From NCBI GenBank assembly GCA_030248065.1, contig JASAMV010000441.1, forward strand, positions 1-64,000: a stretch of 64,000 nucleotides of DNA. The letters are read 5' to 3'. Every line of letters begins with the position of its first letter. Within the stretch, counting starts at the first letter, position 1. Source of the stretch: Rhynchonema sp. JSB1_4. Its lineage: Eukaryota; Nematoda; Chromadorea; Monhysterida; Xyalidae. A program made the position numbers and the translations under genes. The notes beneath the pieces are model-generated. The model ran no database searches, was not told where the DNA came from, and saw only the letters and a list, made by a program, of their open reading frames with translations. This document shows, in pieces, positions 46,104-58,493 of the stretch.

Positions 46104-47632
46104 AGTTTCGAAGCGATTTCAGCCACAGTCAAAAGTGTGCTCTATTGCCTGCCAAACACCTGAAACAATAATTTTTTAACTGCATCGCCTTTCTGAAATC
46201 TGGCCAAATTTTTCGAAATGGAAAAACATTTATGTACATATATTGGATATTATCGCTTGTTAATGAAAAAAGATCAGAAAAACTATTTAATGAATTGAAT
46301 TGAATAAACAATCAAAACCTTAGAGAGTTGATCAGAATTTCAGTTCAAAAAATATTTTTGACGGCCAGGTCAGAAATTCGAAAATGCTTCAGCTTGCTGA
46401 ACTTACTGTTATAGCTACATACGTACATTGCCAGGTGTTTTTACCCATTAATTACATTGGGCCAGACCTGTAATCATGGTTATCAAACATTTTATTCATT
46501 CAGTATGCAACTATTAATATAATACTACGTACCTCAGATGAAACTTAGGAAACAAAAACAAACGCATATGCAACACAAATGGATCGTAAAAATGGGAACA
46601 AAAGTGTGTAATTGGCCGGTAAATTATCGTGAAATCAAGATTGGTTGCCAAAATGAACACAATAATATGACTGATGTTGGTATGCTTGTATTTTTTACCA
46701 TTTTATAACCATTGGGCGAAAAACGTTGCGTTTTTGGGGACGATTTCAAGTGCATATGGTTTGGCATTTGTGTGACTGCAGACTCTGTCTCTTGCTATAT
46801 ATGTATTGTCCGTCCACCAGCTCATGGCACTGTGTTGCTGCTGGCCGACTTGTTCCCTTCCTCCACGTTCTAATGAAAGAGAAATTGAGTTTCCGAAAAA
46901 AATTATTTTTGCTCCTAAATTGCTGTCTTTATGAAATCAACGTGTTTTATATATTTTAGTTTAATTTAATTTTAAATTTGATCGAGTTCAATCGTTTTCG
47001 ACACATTTTATTATTTTTTTTAGTTTTTTGCAAAATCGCTCACACTCAATTTCTCTTTCATCAGAACGTGGAGGAAGGGACCAAACCAGCCAACAGCAAC
47101 ACAAAGTGCCATGAGCTGGTGGACGGACTATGCCTACCCTCATTTTAAGGAGGTTTTAAAATGCGAAGATTCCAATCCCGAAAGTTACAAATTTGCTCCA
47201 AATGGCTGGATTTCCCAGTTTTATTCCCCAACCAATAATCTACAATTTAGCATAAAATTACAACACCAAGCATTTATCTGTCCCTGTCGCATACATGTAT
47301 AACTATATAACGTTCAGAAAATAATTTCATCGGCTCCTTTGAAATTACGCAAACTCGGAACCTTTTAATGTCAGAAAGCTAAAATTCCAAAGCAATTGTC
47401 CCACAATATTGGTATGGGATCACATTATTTATGTCTTGGCTGATTTACACACCGATTTCGGGCGGCGCTGGTATGCGAACCGTACGTTTTTTCGATTTTG
47501 GTGTTTGCGGTGCTGAAATTTCGGCTTCCTGGCATTAAAAGTTTAGCACAACCCTAGTTTTTTTGGCTCACGCTCACTTTTCTGATTCTTGGATGTTTCA
47601 TTTTGCCCAGAAATTTTTCGTTCATCATAAAC
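46104..47632. other. Kinase 3' flank, no further gene
   Basis: AATAAA near 46303 may serve the kinase gene. The rest is A/T-rich apart from one fold-back element. No exon continuing the minus-strand membrane protein was found here. Confidence 0.5.
46804..47131. repeat. TATAG fold-back element, copy 2
   Basis: It has the same arms and centre as 22649-22978 but in the opposite orientation. The arms contain GTTCCCTTCCTCCACGTTCT and the ends GTCCGTCCACCAGCTCATGG. Confidence 0.88.
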
Positions 47633-48217
47633 CAGACGAAAAAACATAGCGGACAAACCGACGAGCGCCAGATGTCCGGCTAAATAGAAGAAAGCGATTA
47701 TATGTAGGCAACAACGCCCGCCCTGATTTGGAAAGGCAAGATTCCAGAGTTTGGTTGATATCAAACTTGGTGACCAGACAGGTCTTGGTTTTGGGGATGT
47801 GATGTTCATTCTGATGAATGATTGATTTTTACTGAGGCCGCTTGGTTCGACCTGAGCATTGGGCTTGCTCATTTGCTGTCCGCGAACGAATTTCACGCTG
47901 GTCAAAAAAGAAAAAGTCACGCGATCGAGACAACCGGGCCCGATCGCCAAGTTTAATGCGGACAATTGTCCGATGTTTCATTTTCAACAACATTCGATAC
48001 GAAGCTGTAGGTACGCGCATACACTTTTCTGAACTCACTTCCAATCCTGTTTCCACGTGTCAGTCAAATGGGTTGCTTTCTCGAACGCGACCGAATGCAA
48101 TCGTATAGCTCGCTCATGATGCATCTGTGAATGGCGAAAATGACGGCACGCTGGTGGATGGCGGATACGGTAAATGCGATGATTGAGGCCTACACGTATA
48201 GGATTGGCGGCAGGCAT
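47633..48217 (-). CDS. Single-pass membrane protein, first two exons
   Basis: Complement 48039-48217 starts MPAANPIRVGLNHRIYRIRH, an Arg/His-rich head, and ends at AA|GTGAGT. Complement 47633-47897 continues in phase and contains NQSFIRMNITSPKPRP, then LWNLAFPNQGGRCCLHIIA and the membrane segment FFYLAGHLALVGLSAMFF, ending at a GTTTATG donor. The LWN..GR..I..FY layout is faintly like the N-terminal region of Na+/K+-ATPase beta subunits. Without the Cys-rich ectodomain exons this is only a suggestion. If the second exon is read through instead, the frame ends at 47543. Confidence 0.45.
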
Positions 48218-49318
48218 GGATTTGACATTTAATTGCGCGTTCTTTTGGCGATTTTGCTGTAAATAATCAACCGATATGTTCCAAAGTCGAGGCCCATGTT
48301 CTTGTTGTTCGCAGGATTCGTTTCGTCGCGGCGTCGAAATTTGGTGGATCTTTGCTGTGTGAAATGGATGAAAAATAATTCTATACCAAAGCTAGTGGTC
48401 CCTCAATTTGTGTCTAAAGTGTTCTACCGATACCGTGTCCCCAAACCATTTTGCACCGATTAATTTGCTGTCCATTAAAATGGTGGGAAACAGTATGTAC
48501 ACGTCCATGGGAAATATAAAATGGGTGCGTCAACAAAACGCCGCCCCATAGACGGTTAGTTGACTACTACAACTCCTCAGTTGTCAAGTTTTTTGTGATT
48601 CGTCTCCGCCGCGTAGTCGTTCAACGTCGTTCAATGCGACCAATTGGTCCTCGGATTCGGATTTTCCCGACCCAAATTGCTCCCTGTTTACCACGCTGTC
48701 GTTTCCAAATTTTTGTTCCAACCAAGACTTAGGCGGGGCAACATGAAATTGTGCCAATATTACTGTATACTGTTGTTGGCTTGGTTGCTACGAAAAAAAG
48801 TTGTGTAGAAACATGGAAAATACATTCCAACAACAAAACAAACCTCGTGTTTGTTATTTCTCATGCATGATCACCGCACGCGGGCCGCATGTTGCAGTGC
48901 TTCGGAAATCTTATCATACAGCTCGGATCTTATATATACTATTGCCTATACTGTAACATTACATAGGTACTACCTTCATACATACCAAATGCATCTGTAC
49001 GTCCACATCCAATACATATAGATACAGACATCCATTTTATACATGTAAAGTTTCAGAAAACGTATCAGATTTGATTCGTACGTATAAAACCCAGTGAATG
49101 TTGCGTGCAGCATTCGAACTTCAGTATGAGATTTTCAACTTATCTGCGCGATTAAGCACTGTGTGCATGCAAAACAAAAGTGGGGAAAATTGCGCACATG
49201 ATTTGATCCGCCTGTTTCTGCAGTCTGCACGCTGATAACAAATAAACGTTTTCGTTTCATACCAAAGCGTTCACAGTGACTTTTTCAGAAAATTTCCAAA
49301 TTTAAAGCCCATATTCAC
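48218..49318. other. Shared upstream region of two divergent genes
   Basis: It lies between the minus-strand membrane protein and glycosyltransferase A, which point away from each other, so promoters of both are expected here. No exon, repeat or clear promoter element was recognised. Confidence 0.4.
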
Positions 49319-52300
49319 ATGCAGTTATTTCGCAAGCGACCCATTGCTGTCCGAAGTGTGCTCATCGGCTTATGCTTGGTGATTTTTGCAACGCTGAAGA
49401 TCTTATCCCCATTTGCCTCCTACACGGTTGGAACGGAATATCCGGACCTGCAAATGTGAGGTTTTTTTCGAACTTCACAAAACTATCCTGTAACACACTT
49501 ACAAGTAAAAATTTTGGGTATTTATGTTCTTGATTATTGAGAGGCAGAGGCAGCCGTATTCTTGAGTGGAATTCAACGCTTCACTTGTACACCATCGAAA
49601 GCAAGCCGATTCTGTGGGTGTTCTGGAACGCGCCAGGTTGACACAACAAATCTTTTGAGCATATTTCGAAAAAAATCTTAAATTGAACAAAAAACGCAGT
49701 TTTCAGAAGTTCCGCTAATCATCCGACTACTGCTTGGTTCAGTGGTGTGTCACAATACCGATGTGGCACACGTACAGCCACTCAACACACAAACAATGCA
49801 CAAATGGTTGCCTCACGTGCATCCAGCCGTGAAACATCTCATACCTGCGCATCAGGCTGATTATGTCAGGATTAAAGTGCTCGGTAGGGATTATGTGAAA
49901 ATGTTGAAAATCACTGGTCACCTTTTGTGGCATTCAGGACCATAGCAAAAAAAATTTACCTACGTAATACCTTGACCACCGTAAAAAGTGTATTTTACTG
50001 TGTGAGCACTTACAGTATGTCTCCGAGTTTGATAACTGCCACGTTAGCGCGGCGTGTGGGACCTTTTTGGCGTAAAAATTAGCTATAGCACTTTGTACAT
50101 TACCATAATGGGATATTTTCACAGCAAGAAAATCATTCCCAACAGACGAATACGGCGGCATCTACCTGGACGCGGACACAATCGGTCTGTCCGACTTCTC
50201 CGAGCTGATGTTTCACCTGCGTCACTATCCCTACGTGTCACACACGTGGTCAATCGAGGACCAACTGCTGTCAATGGGGGCATTGGGACCTTTCAGGGCG
50301 CACTCGGAATTGACACGACGAGCCCTGACTCGATACAACATGTTGCTCGATAAAACGTTCAAGGGAAAATTGGTGGGCAGATTGTTTATTCGAGCGCTTT
50401 GTGGTCGGTGTGAAACTCCGGTTGTCTGATGGGACAGGCGTTGCTCACGATTGCTTATCGCTTTTTCGTACTTGGATTTCTCAATAACACTGAAGAATGA
50501 CTGGGTTGCCTGGAGGGCTGCATTGAAGCAAAAAATACCAATGTTATTGGTCAGACGGTAAGGTGCTTTGAGGGCACGCCTTTGCGCAAGACCAGTGGGG
50601 CGTACACCCGGTGATTTCGTCTCTGACGACTGGCCCGGATCTCCTAAGCTGTCAGGCGTTACGGGCCGAAACAGCAACGTACCGAAAAAGCACCTTACCG
50701 TCTAACACAAAAGAACCAGCATTGTGGTCGAAATTATTGTCATCCATAAAAATGCATAAACACCGTAGAAGTTACGCGCGACCAAGACGAAGGTGATGCG
50801 ATCATAACCGATCATTGAAACGGTGGGAGTGACAATGTTTCAAAACTGTCGTGCTTGCTGGCAATTAATAAAATGATATAACTTCTTTCAGCCGATTTTT
50901 GGCAGTTCACTGAAAAGCCCGGTGATTGACACGTTGGGCTGGAGTCAGCTGGGTATGTTGACGTTGAAAACGATGGCGGAAATCGGTGTCGAGCGGAATT
51001 TTACGTTTTATGGCATTCACGGTGAAACCACTGTTGGTTAGTTGTCGCAGCACTTTTATTCAACATTTACATAACCAGCCCAGATTTGTGAACGAGGTTG
51101 GCCGCTCATACTGCTATTAGCGGATGAATCCAGTTTCCTGGTTGCCATAAATTCTTGTTCAGCTCTGATATTTTCCTGATCTATGTAGTTTTGACCTAAA
51201 TTTTGACCCTCGTAGTCGTTATGCTACACTGGTCAGTGTCGGGGCCAACTCCACCATAAAATACGAACAATAATACAAGATTACCTCCGCGCATTAGGAA
51301 AAGTAATCCATCCCAGACTGTGCATGCCTGTTTCCAATTTCAGCCCAAATAATCACCAAATACAACAAACGGTTCGCATCAGTCCCCCCATTCAACCTAA
51401 CAGTAACGCCAGTCCTGTACGTGCACCACGACGCCTGGCAACCACTGATCAATGTTACCAGCGTCAATTCAATATTTGATCAGGATCTGGTGTACATCGA
51501 AGTGCTGGCTGTTGCTTGGGAGAGATGTCGACGGAAAAAGAAACGGTAAGTTTGGACCTTGGACATCTTGGCCGAAAAACATAGCGAGGTTCTCCCACCA
51601 AATGCGACCCAAAGTGGGAAATTTGCCAGTTTACGAGCTCTAATATATAGTTTTTGTCAGAGGGCCCATTATCTACCAATTTCCAATTAGAGCCCCGTGG
51701 CTTTGGTAAAAATAATGTCATTTGCTCGTTTTTGGGCAGACTTTTGGAATGGTGGACACGGACATACACTTCTGCACTCAGCAAGCGCTGTTTCAATAGG
51801 GCAACAAGATCGGCTCGAACGACTTTTCGAATCACACGGCTACTGGTGCATTCGCACTGACGATGTCCTAGTCCATCGATGTCTGTGAAAATGGGATGGC
51901 GAAACGGATAAAAAACGTGCTTAGGGACTCAATGTGATCGATGACGTACATGTACATAGGTATCTCAACTACACACTTTAAGATGTGCCATTTTGTTTCT
52001 TGCTGGCTATACTGTAGGCAGGGTTGGATTAAAAAAAAAAGTAAAAATTTTTTTGTAAAAAAAAATTTTTTTTTTAAAAAAAAAAGTTGTCCACTTTTTT
52101 TATTTTAAAATTTTAAAAAGTAAGTCCACTTTTTTTTATTATTTTATCACTTTTTTTCGTTATTTTCTGACTTTTTTAAGATAAAAATGCATGTTTTCAT
52201 GTGTTTTATTGCCCATGTTTCTCAAAAAATTGCCTGTGGCGCTTCTACTTCAGTTTGAAATGGTGTTGTGATGGACTCATACAGTTCCCAGACATCCCAA

Positions 52301-52992
52301 CAACAGCTGCATGTATAATATAGGACACCCCATACCGTATACTGTACAGTTATTGAGCGTGTCGTAAGCGCTATCCACACACTCCACGTTGCTCGCCTGT
52401 TTGCAGTTGTGTGGATTAGCTATTTGTTGCTTTTGTGACACAAAGTGATTATGGTGTGAGTCTTTATCTCTCAGCAAATTTATCCCCAAATTCACAAACA
52501 GAAGGTTGGTCTTCCCTTTGTCACATACAGTATGTATATCCACATTACACACACATTACCTTCGAATTTCGCAAAATCATGACCAAAAGGGATTAGATCG
52601 CAGGTGATTACGTAAACATGCAAGTCACTGGAAAAGTTCTCTTTAGTGTCCCTCAAAACATACCTTACTGACATGATTTCAGAAATTTGATTCCTGAAGA
52701 AACCAATTTTTTGGGGGTCCGGAATAAAAAAAAGTGATTTTTAAAAAAAAATTTTAAAAAGTTTTTTTTTTAAAAAAAAAAAAGTTCGATAATAAAAAAA
52801 TTTTTTAATCCAACCCTGACTGTAGGTATTGTATGTACATTTTATTGCAGCAACGCCAGATTGATGCAAAGAGAAGCTGCTGAGATAATTGAAATCGGTG
52901 GTTCCAGTATGTCAACAAAGAATGACATTGATCTACGAGCTTGGATTGCTGATACGCTCGAAGAATACAGAATAAAACTTGCTTTCAATTGA
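49319..52992 (+). CDS. Type II membrane glycosyltransferase with DXD motif, copy A
   Basis: A Golgi-type sugar transferase. Seven exons join in phase to 374 residues: 49319-49455, 49542-49636, 49707-49883, 50146-50372, 50892-51036, 51344-51545, 52851-52992. Short basic cytosolic head (QLFRKRP), membrane anchor SVLIGLCLVIFATLKIL, stem, then the catalytic core: LHLYTIESKPILWVFWN, VPLIIRLLLGSVV, and AHQADYVRIKV joined to GGIYLDADTIGL. The last is the R..xx.GGIYLDxD pattern of the Gly_transf_sug (GT32-like) superfamily, with DAD as the metal and nucleotide-sugar site. N-glycosylation sites include NFT, NLT and NVT. Acceptor and donor are unknown. Tandem with copy B, same orientation. Intron 6 contains an 800-bp hAT-like element. 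Confidence 0.85.
52019..52818. mobile_element. hAT-like non-autonomous element with exact 8-bp duplication
   Basis: An 800-bp element. Ends CAGGGTTGGATTAAAAAAAA and TTTTTTAATCCAACCCTG are inverse. The 8 bp ACTGTAGG stand on both sides (52011-52018 and 52819-52826), the target-site duplication length typical of hAT transposons. The interior has no transposase. Located in intron 6 of glycosyltransferase A. Confidence 0.9.
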
Positions 52993-54382
52993 TTTCCGCC
53001 CGTGTTTATATGTCAGTTCATGCATTTCTTATTGTGCTTCATCTCATACTCGTGCTAGTCATGTCAGCATTACAGGTTCACTGTAATAATTACGAGGATG
53101 TTGTTGTTGACAAGGTTTTGTTCAATCTTCTGCTAACTATTGATTTGTGGTAATGAAATCGGATGTAAATGTGGGTTACGTGATATTCCTACCCTGGGTA
53201 TCTACATACAACTCGTAAAAAACGAATTGGTGCCATGAAAGGAAAGTGATGACCCAAAAAGGTGGTGAATCGACACTGTAATTGGCCGTGATGACGGTTT
53301 CAGAACTGATTAGGACGCTGGCTACATGCAGGACCTCACAATAGGCTAAAAAAACACACAACTACAAGTTGGGCTAATTGTACTGAGCGCAAGTCATCAA
53401 GCAAACTTTGTGATCCGATGTGCCACATTGTGTCATGTTGTCCATACTTCTGAATTAACATTACATACATAACATAGCCTTGGTTGGTCACTGTGGCTGT
53501 GCTTTATAATCCACGTTCTATCCCATTCCCCACGCTGGAGACGAATAGCCGACCGTCGCTTTTTTCGTCGTATACCTGATACACACAACGCCTGATTTTT
53601 TCAGACTGACAACAAAAAACGAACAGAATAGCACGCGCACAGGTACATATAAGCATATATAATATCCGCCGTATATCGACCATTCTCGCATAAACATGAC
53701 CAAACAGCAGGAATATAAAAAAGCGTCATTTATGTATTTGTGAATCACACGGGTTGAAAATGCTAACGTTTTGACGTTTATGGCTGAGGCACACAAAACT
53801 TACACATGCGGTTCACATCACAATGGCTGATAGTGCTGTCGCCATATCAAGCCGTGTCAAATCTTGTCGAACCCCAATGAGCGCGAGAAATAAACATGTG
53901 ATTTGACGACTTGCTTGATTTGACTACAGCACTATAAGCCCATTATGGCGAAAAGCACAATAACTGCCGACCAGCCAGGCTGTAGAGGTAATAAACGGCC
54001 CTGAATAGCGGACTGTAGGCAATGTCAGTCACAAACCCAGCGTTGTGTCAGGCAGTACTGTATTGTGTCTGGCCCCAACTCCGTTATCTAACATTCTATG
54101 GCTGTTTGCAAAAATGTACATAGATGTACGTTTATGCAGACCACAACAAATTTTTCGCGAAATACGTCCACATAGCACCAACGTTTCCATCTAACCATAC
54201 ATTGATTATGGCATTGACACATACACAGGTTACCAGCCACGTTAGCTGCAGCTTTATACTGGCAGCATGATGTGTCTTTTCAAACGTACAGTAGACTACA
54301 AGTCGCGCATCTACGAGTGCTGTAATGCAATGGAAAAGAAAATCGTCGTCCATCATCAACAACGAAAAATGACCATAAGGAC
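52993..54382. other. Interval between the two glycosyltransferases
   Basis: 1.4 kb without recognised exons or inverted repeats. It must contain the 3' end of copy A and any separate promoter of copy B. Confidence 0.45.
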
Positions 54383-57300
54383 ATGAGCTGGGCACGGTTG
54401 ACGTCGAAATTGAGCCCGATCTTGGCCCTGATTGGCGTATTCTACATTCTCACACTGGCTGCGTCACTTCTTCATCACGTCAACGAGCCAGAGCAACCGC
54501 AAGAAATTGTGGTGCCCAAAGATCGATTGGTTTATATGAGACCTGCCAGGCCGCAGAACGATACTCCACCGCCAGACATTCAAGTGTTAGTGCGCTGTTG
54601 GCTGCTTCATGATGTTTCACGCAGAAAGCACCCAATTCGTAGGTCGTTGTCAGCAATAGCAGGCAACATTTAGTCAAACTTGGTGTTGGTGATCAGTTGA
54701 TGAGTCGACTATGACTTGGTTACGTGACTTCAAAACAATGTATCTGTCAGTACAGGTAATATTATTTTAATTAGTAATATTACCCAGCTCACGGATAGCT
54801 GAAACATTTTTTACGCTGGTCAAAATTAGTTGCATCAGTAAATCTCGAAATCGTTGATTCGAAAGTTATGTACGTGATGAAGCCTGATGCGATCACCAAG
54901 TTTGATGCCGGTGATGTTGTGTGTGAGCAAAGAAGAAGCTCCAACCTCTCTAAAAAGCACATAAATTTTTGTGTCACGAAAACAACATTTCAGCGACAAT
55001 CGTTTACTGCGGTACAATGGCACACTGCATCTGTACACCATCAACAACAAACCAATTATCTGGGTGTACTGGAGTTCAGCAGATAAAATCCCCCTGATCA
55101 TCCGACTACTGCTTGGTTCAGTGGTGTGTCACAATACCGATGTGGCACACGTACAGCCACTCAACACGCAAACAATGCACAAATGGTTGCCTCACGTGCA
55201 TCCAGCCGTGAAACATCTCATACCTGCGCATCAGGCTGATTATGTCAGGATTAAAGTACTCGGTGGGTGCTGGGCGGGCATCAAGTGAGCCTTAGTTGTG
55301 GTGGTAGTCTGGCTCATAGTCATATGGTCAACGCACATGGTCAACGCTGGTCGTGAACGCAGCTCGATGTCATGTGTAAAATGTCTCCTCGTGCACATTC
55401 AGGGCTGCTTCGGTGGTGGGGCTGCGATGACGACGCGCGTTGACTGCCAAACAATTAGCCGGTAATTTCGTGACCGGTTGAACCATCATCAAACTGTCAT
55501 CAAGTTGACAGCGTATAGTCCAGCCACCGGCTCATGAGACGCCTGTTACGGTTCCACGAGCTTCGAAAGTGTTTGAAAACAAAAGAAAGAGAAATCTGCA
55601 ACGCAAAAACATAAACAATTTTCTCTTTCTTTTGTTTTAGAAATGTTTCGAAACGCATGTGGAACCGCAACAGATGTCTCATGAGCTGGTGGTTGACTAT
55701 ACATTGATTGACCTCGCATCTGTGGTGTGGTGATACTGCTCATCAATGCATTTGCCTGTTTTTCCCTCAGACGAATACGGTGGCATCTACCTGGACGCGG
55801 ACACAATCGGCCTGTCTGACTTCTCCGAGCTGATGTTTCACCTGCGTTACTACCCCTACGTGTCACACACCTGGTCGAGTTACAAAGAGCAGCTCTCAAT
55901 GGGGGCATTGGGACCGTTCAGGGCGAAGTGACGCGAAGAGCGATCACCAAGTACAACATGTTGTTGGACGATAAGTTCACTGAGCAGCTGGTTGGTGTGT
56001 ATGTGATGTTTCATGTCGTTAACTTTTGGAGGTGATAGAACTTGACGTTGACGGGATCAGATTGGTGGTTCACAACTGTTTTACGCAGGTCCAGATTAGT
56101 GGCATTAGCGACCTTCAAAATACCCAATGACACGTGAAGACTCGTGGCCCAACGCAATACGCAAGGCTTATATTATGGTGGTCAACCCAAGTGGTCGAAT
56201 CACTTCGTCAACTCACATTGCAGTATTGCAGTGTAGTCAACTCAACCCGAATGCCGTGCCTGTTATTTTTCGCGCTCATTTGGGGCTGCTGTGAGTTGAC
56301 GAAGTGATTTGACCCACTTGAGTTGACCACTGTTGACCCTTACGGATGAGATCGGACCGGCAAGTTTCTTGCCTATGCGGTTTACCACGTTTGTTTTGAT
56401 CAAAGTCACTGATTTTGCCACAAAACAGCTTGAACTACAGCACATTTCAGCTTCGCCAACCCTCACAACCAATCAAGGACACTTTGGACTGGATCGAATT
56501 CGGTATGATAACGCTGCAGACGATTGACCGCATAAAGACACGATCGGATTTCGAGTTTTATTCGGTGTTCGGCGAAACAACTGTCGGTTGGTTGATGTTT
56601 CACCAAATAGTGCATTATGGCCATTAAGTGGAACAACTGCGTCACGTTCGTTAAAATTGGTGGCATCAGCACAAATCTCGATACACTTCTCAGCAGGGTT
56701 GAAAAAAATTTTCTAATTAACGAGCTTTTTTTAAAAAAAAATTTTTTTTGATTTTTTTTGACGAAAATTTTTTTGTTAGAAAAAGTGTTGCAAACGACGT
56801 TTCAGAATAAATGAAATCGATACAACATATTTTTCAAAAACTGAAAAATTTTGGCCTGAGACCCAACTTGTGTGGTGACACGCGGTAGTATTGTGCAGAT
56901 ACTATATGGTCTCCTATGTACCAGTCTGAGGTTGATGTTGATTAACGATGTTACTCTAATGTATTGTAGCATGCCGTACAACGTATTTTAATGCGTTTAG
57001 TGCCGAATATCTGATATACCACCATCAAAATATCGATTACAGCCCAAATCTTGCGTGTCAGATCCACTTTGCGCGCCCGGTTTTGCACCATGCCTGCATA
57101 TACAGTATACATGTGTAGTATCATGCAGTAGTACATTATCGGTGCCACATCACTATAAAAGACCAGCCCTGCGCATCCCTGTGCGGATTTGGGGACAATA
57201 CAGGGCGCCGCAGGCGCGATTTTGGAAAAATTGTGCCGTCCACAGAAAAAAAAGTGCCAATTTTTTGCCTCGAAAAAGGCCATTTTTGGACATTTCAGCC

Positions 57301-58249
57301 CATTTTGGGCAATTTTTTTTAATTAAAAAAAGCAAAATCTGAGTTTCAAAAAATCTTTTTTATAATTAACCACTTTTTGAAACAACCCTTCTACTCAGTG
57401 TTGTAGTGACAGATTTGACTGCGCGATTTCGATCAGCGTCAAATAAGTTCCAAGAGTCAAATTTTTCCTGTGTAAAGGTGAGGCAGCCCCTTGTATCAAC
57501 GACGTCAACCTTCTAAAAATCCCCCCCTCATTTTCAGCACAAATCACCAGAATCTATGCGCAACCACTCAGGTTTACATTCAGCCTAACCGTCACCCCGG
57601 TGCTGTACATACTCAGTCCCGGCTACAAGCCACTGGTCAATATATCAAACTTGGACGAGATTTTTGATAAGGACATGGTATTTATCGAAGTGCTGGCCAA
57701 AGCATATCAACGATGCGAAAGCAAAAAGAAACAGCTTGATTCAGCAAGGTTAGTCTGGACGATATTTCACGATTGATATCAGTGTAAAGTCAGTGTAAGA
57801 CTCTCTCGAAACATCCTCAAGTAAAAAATAGCCAATCTGTTTTTTTGTCCAAGCTTGTTACAGGTGGGTGAGCATGAAATTTTTATGCACCAACTAACCC
57901 AAACGCGAACTGGCTGCAAAACGTATTGAAGGATATTACGACGCGGCCCACCTGAGAGTTTAGAAATCGGGGAGAAACCTTGGGCGAGGAGCAATGAAAC
58001 ATTGAGACGGTGGATTAGAATGAAGCTGGAAGAATACGGGACGATATTTGAATTTAGATGATATGTACCTCGCTTGGTCTGCTAGTCATGATAAAATTGC
58101 CATAAAATCTCGTTGCAATAACATTCATCAGCATTTGGCTCTGATCATTTAATTTTTTAGTTTTCGGATTGAATTGTCATGTGTAAATTAAGTGATTGCT
58201 TTTCAGTTACATACACAAATCAAAAATAAAGACAAAACTTCGGATCTAA
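54383..58249 (+). CDS. Type II membrane glycosyltransferase, copy B, with one frameshift
   Basis: Paralogue of copy A. Exons: 54383-54585, 54994-55262, 55771-55990, 56451-56586, 57538-57748, 58207-58249, about 360 residues if the shift is ignored. The anchor is LALIGVFYILTLAASLL; the core is LHLYTINNKPIIWVYWSS, VPLI-like IPLIIRLLLGSVV, GGIYLDADTIGL. Exon 54994-55262 covers two exons of copy A without the 70-bp intron between them. In exon 55771-55990 one base is missing after FRA (about 55923-55926), which puts a TGA in frame. The exon length is one short of the phase needed, while all other junctions fit, so this is a true one-base lesion or a sequence error. The C-terminus ends SYIHKSKIKTKLRI and is unlike copy A. 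Confidence 0.8.
55513..55701. repeat. TATAG fold-back element in copy B
   Basis: TATAGTCCAGCCACCGGCTC at the left is answered by GAGCTGGTGGTTGACTATA at the right. The arms contain CTTTCTTTTGTTTT and its inverse. Inserted in the intron before the DXD exon. Confidence 0.85.
56694..57390. mobile_element. hAT-like element, CAGGGTTG family, in copy B
   Basis: Starts CAGGGTTGAAAAAAATTTT and ends GAAACAACCCTT. The flanks CTTCTCAG and CTACTCAG agree in 7 of 8 bases. The interior includes GGCGCCGCAGGCGCGATTTT, a G/C hairpin like those in the composite repeats. Lies in intron 4 of copy B. Confidence 0.7.
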
Positions 58250-58493
58250 TCTTTTGCATGCCCTTCTGCTCAGTCTGGCTGATCACTGTTACGAATCGTA
58301 CCGTACGAGAGACATTGAAAAACAACGAAGAACATAAACTCAAATCCAAGGATTTACAACATGGGCTCAACATACCGTCGTGCCAAGCCATCGTGTCCAA
58401 AAGGCGCCGACATTCGAAAACGAGCCAACCGGAGGGCAACAAAATGAATGAAAAAGAATTTTGCACTTCTGGTTGTGGTGTGGAAGATTGACA

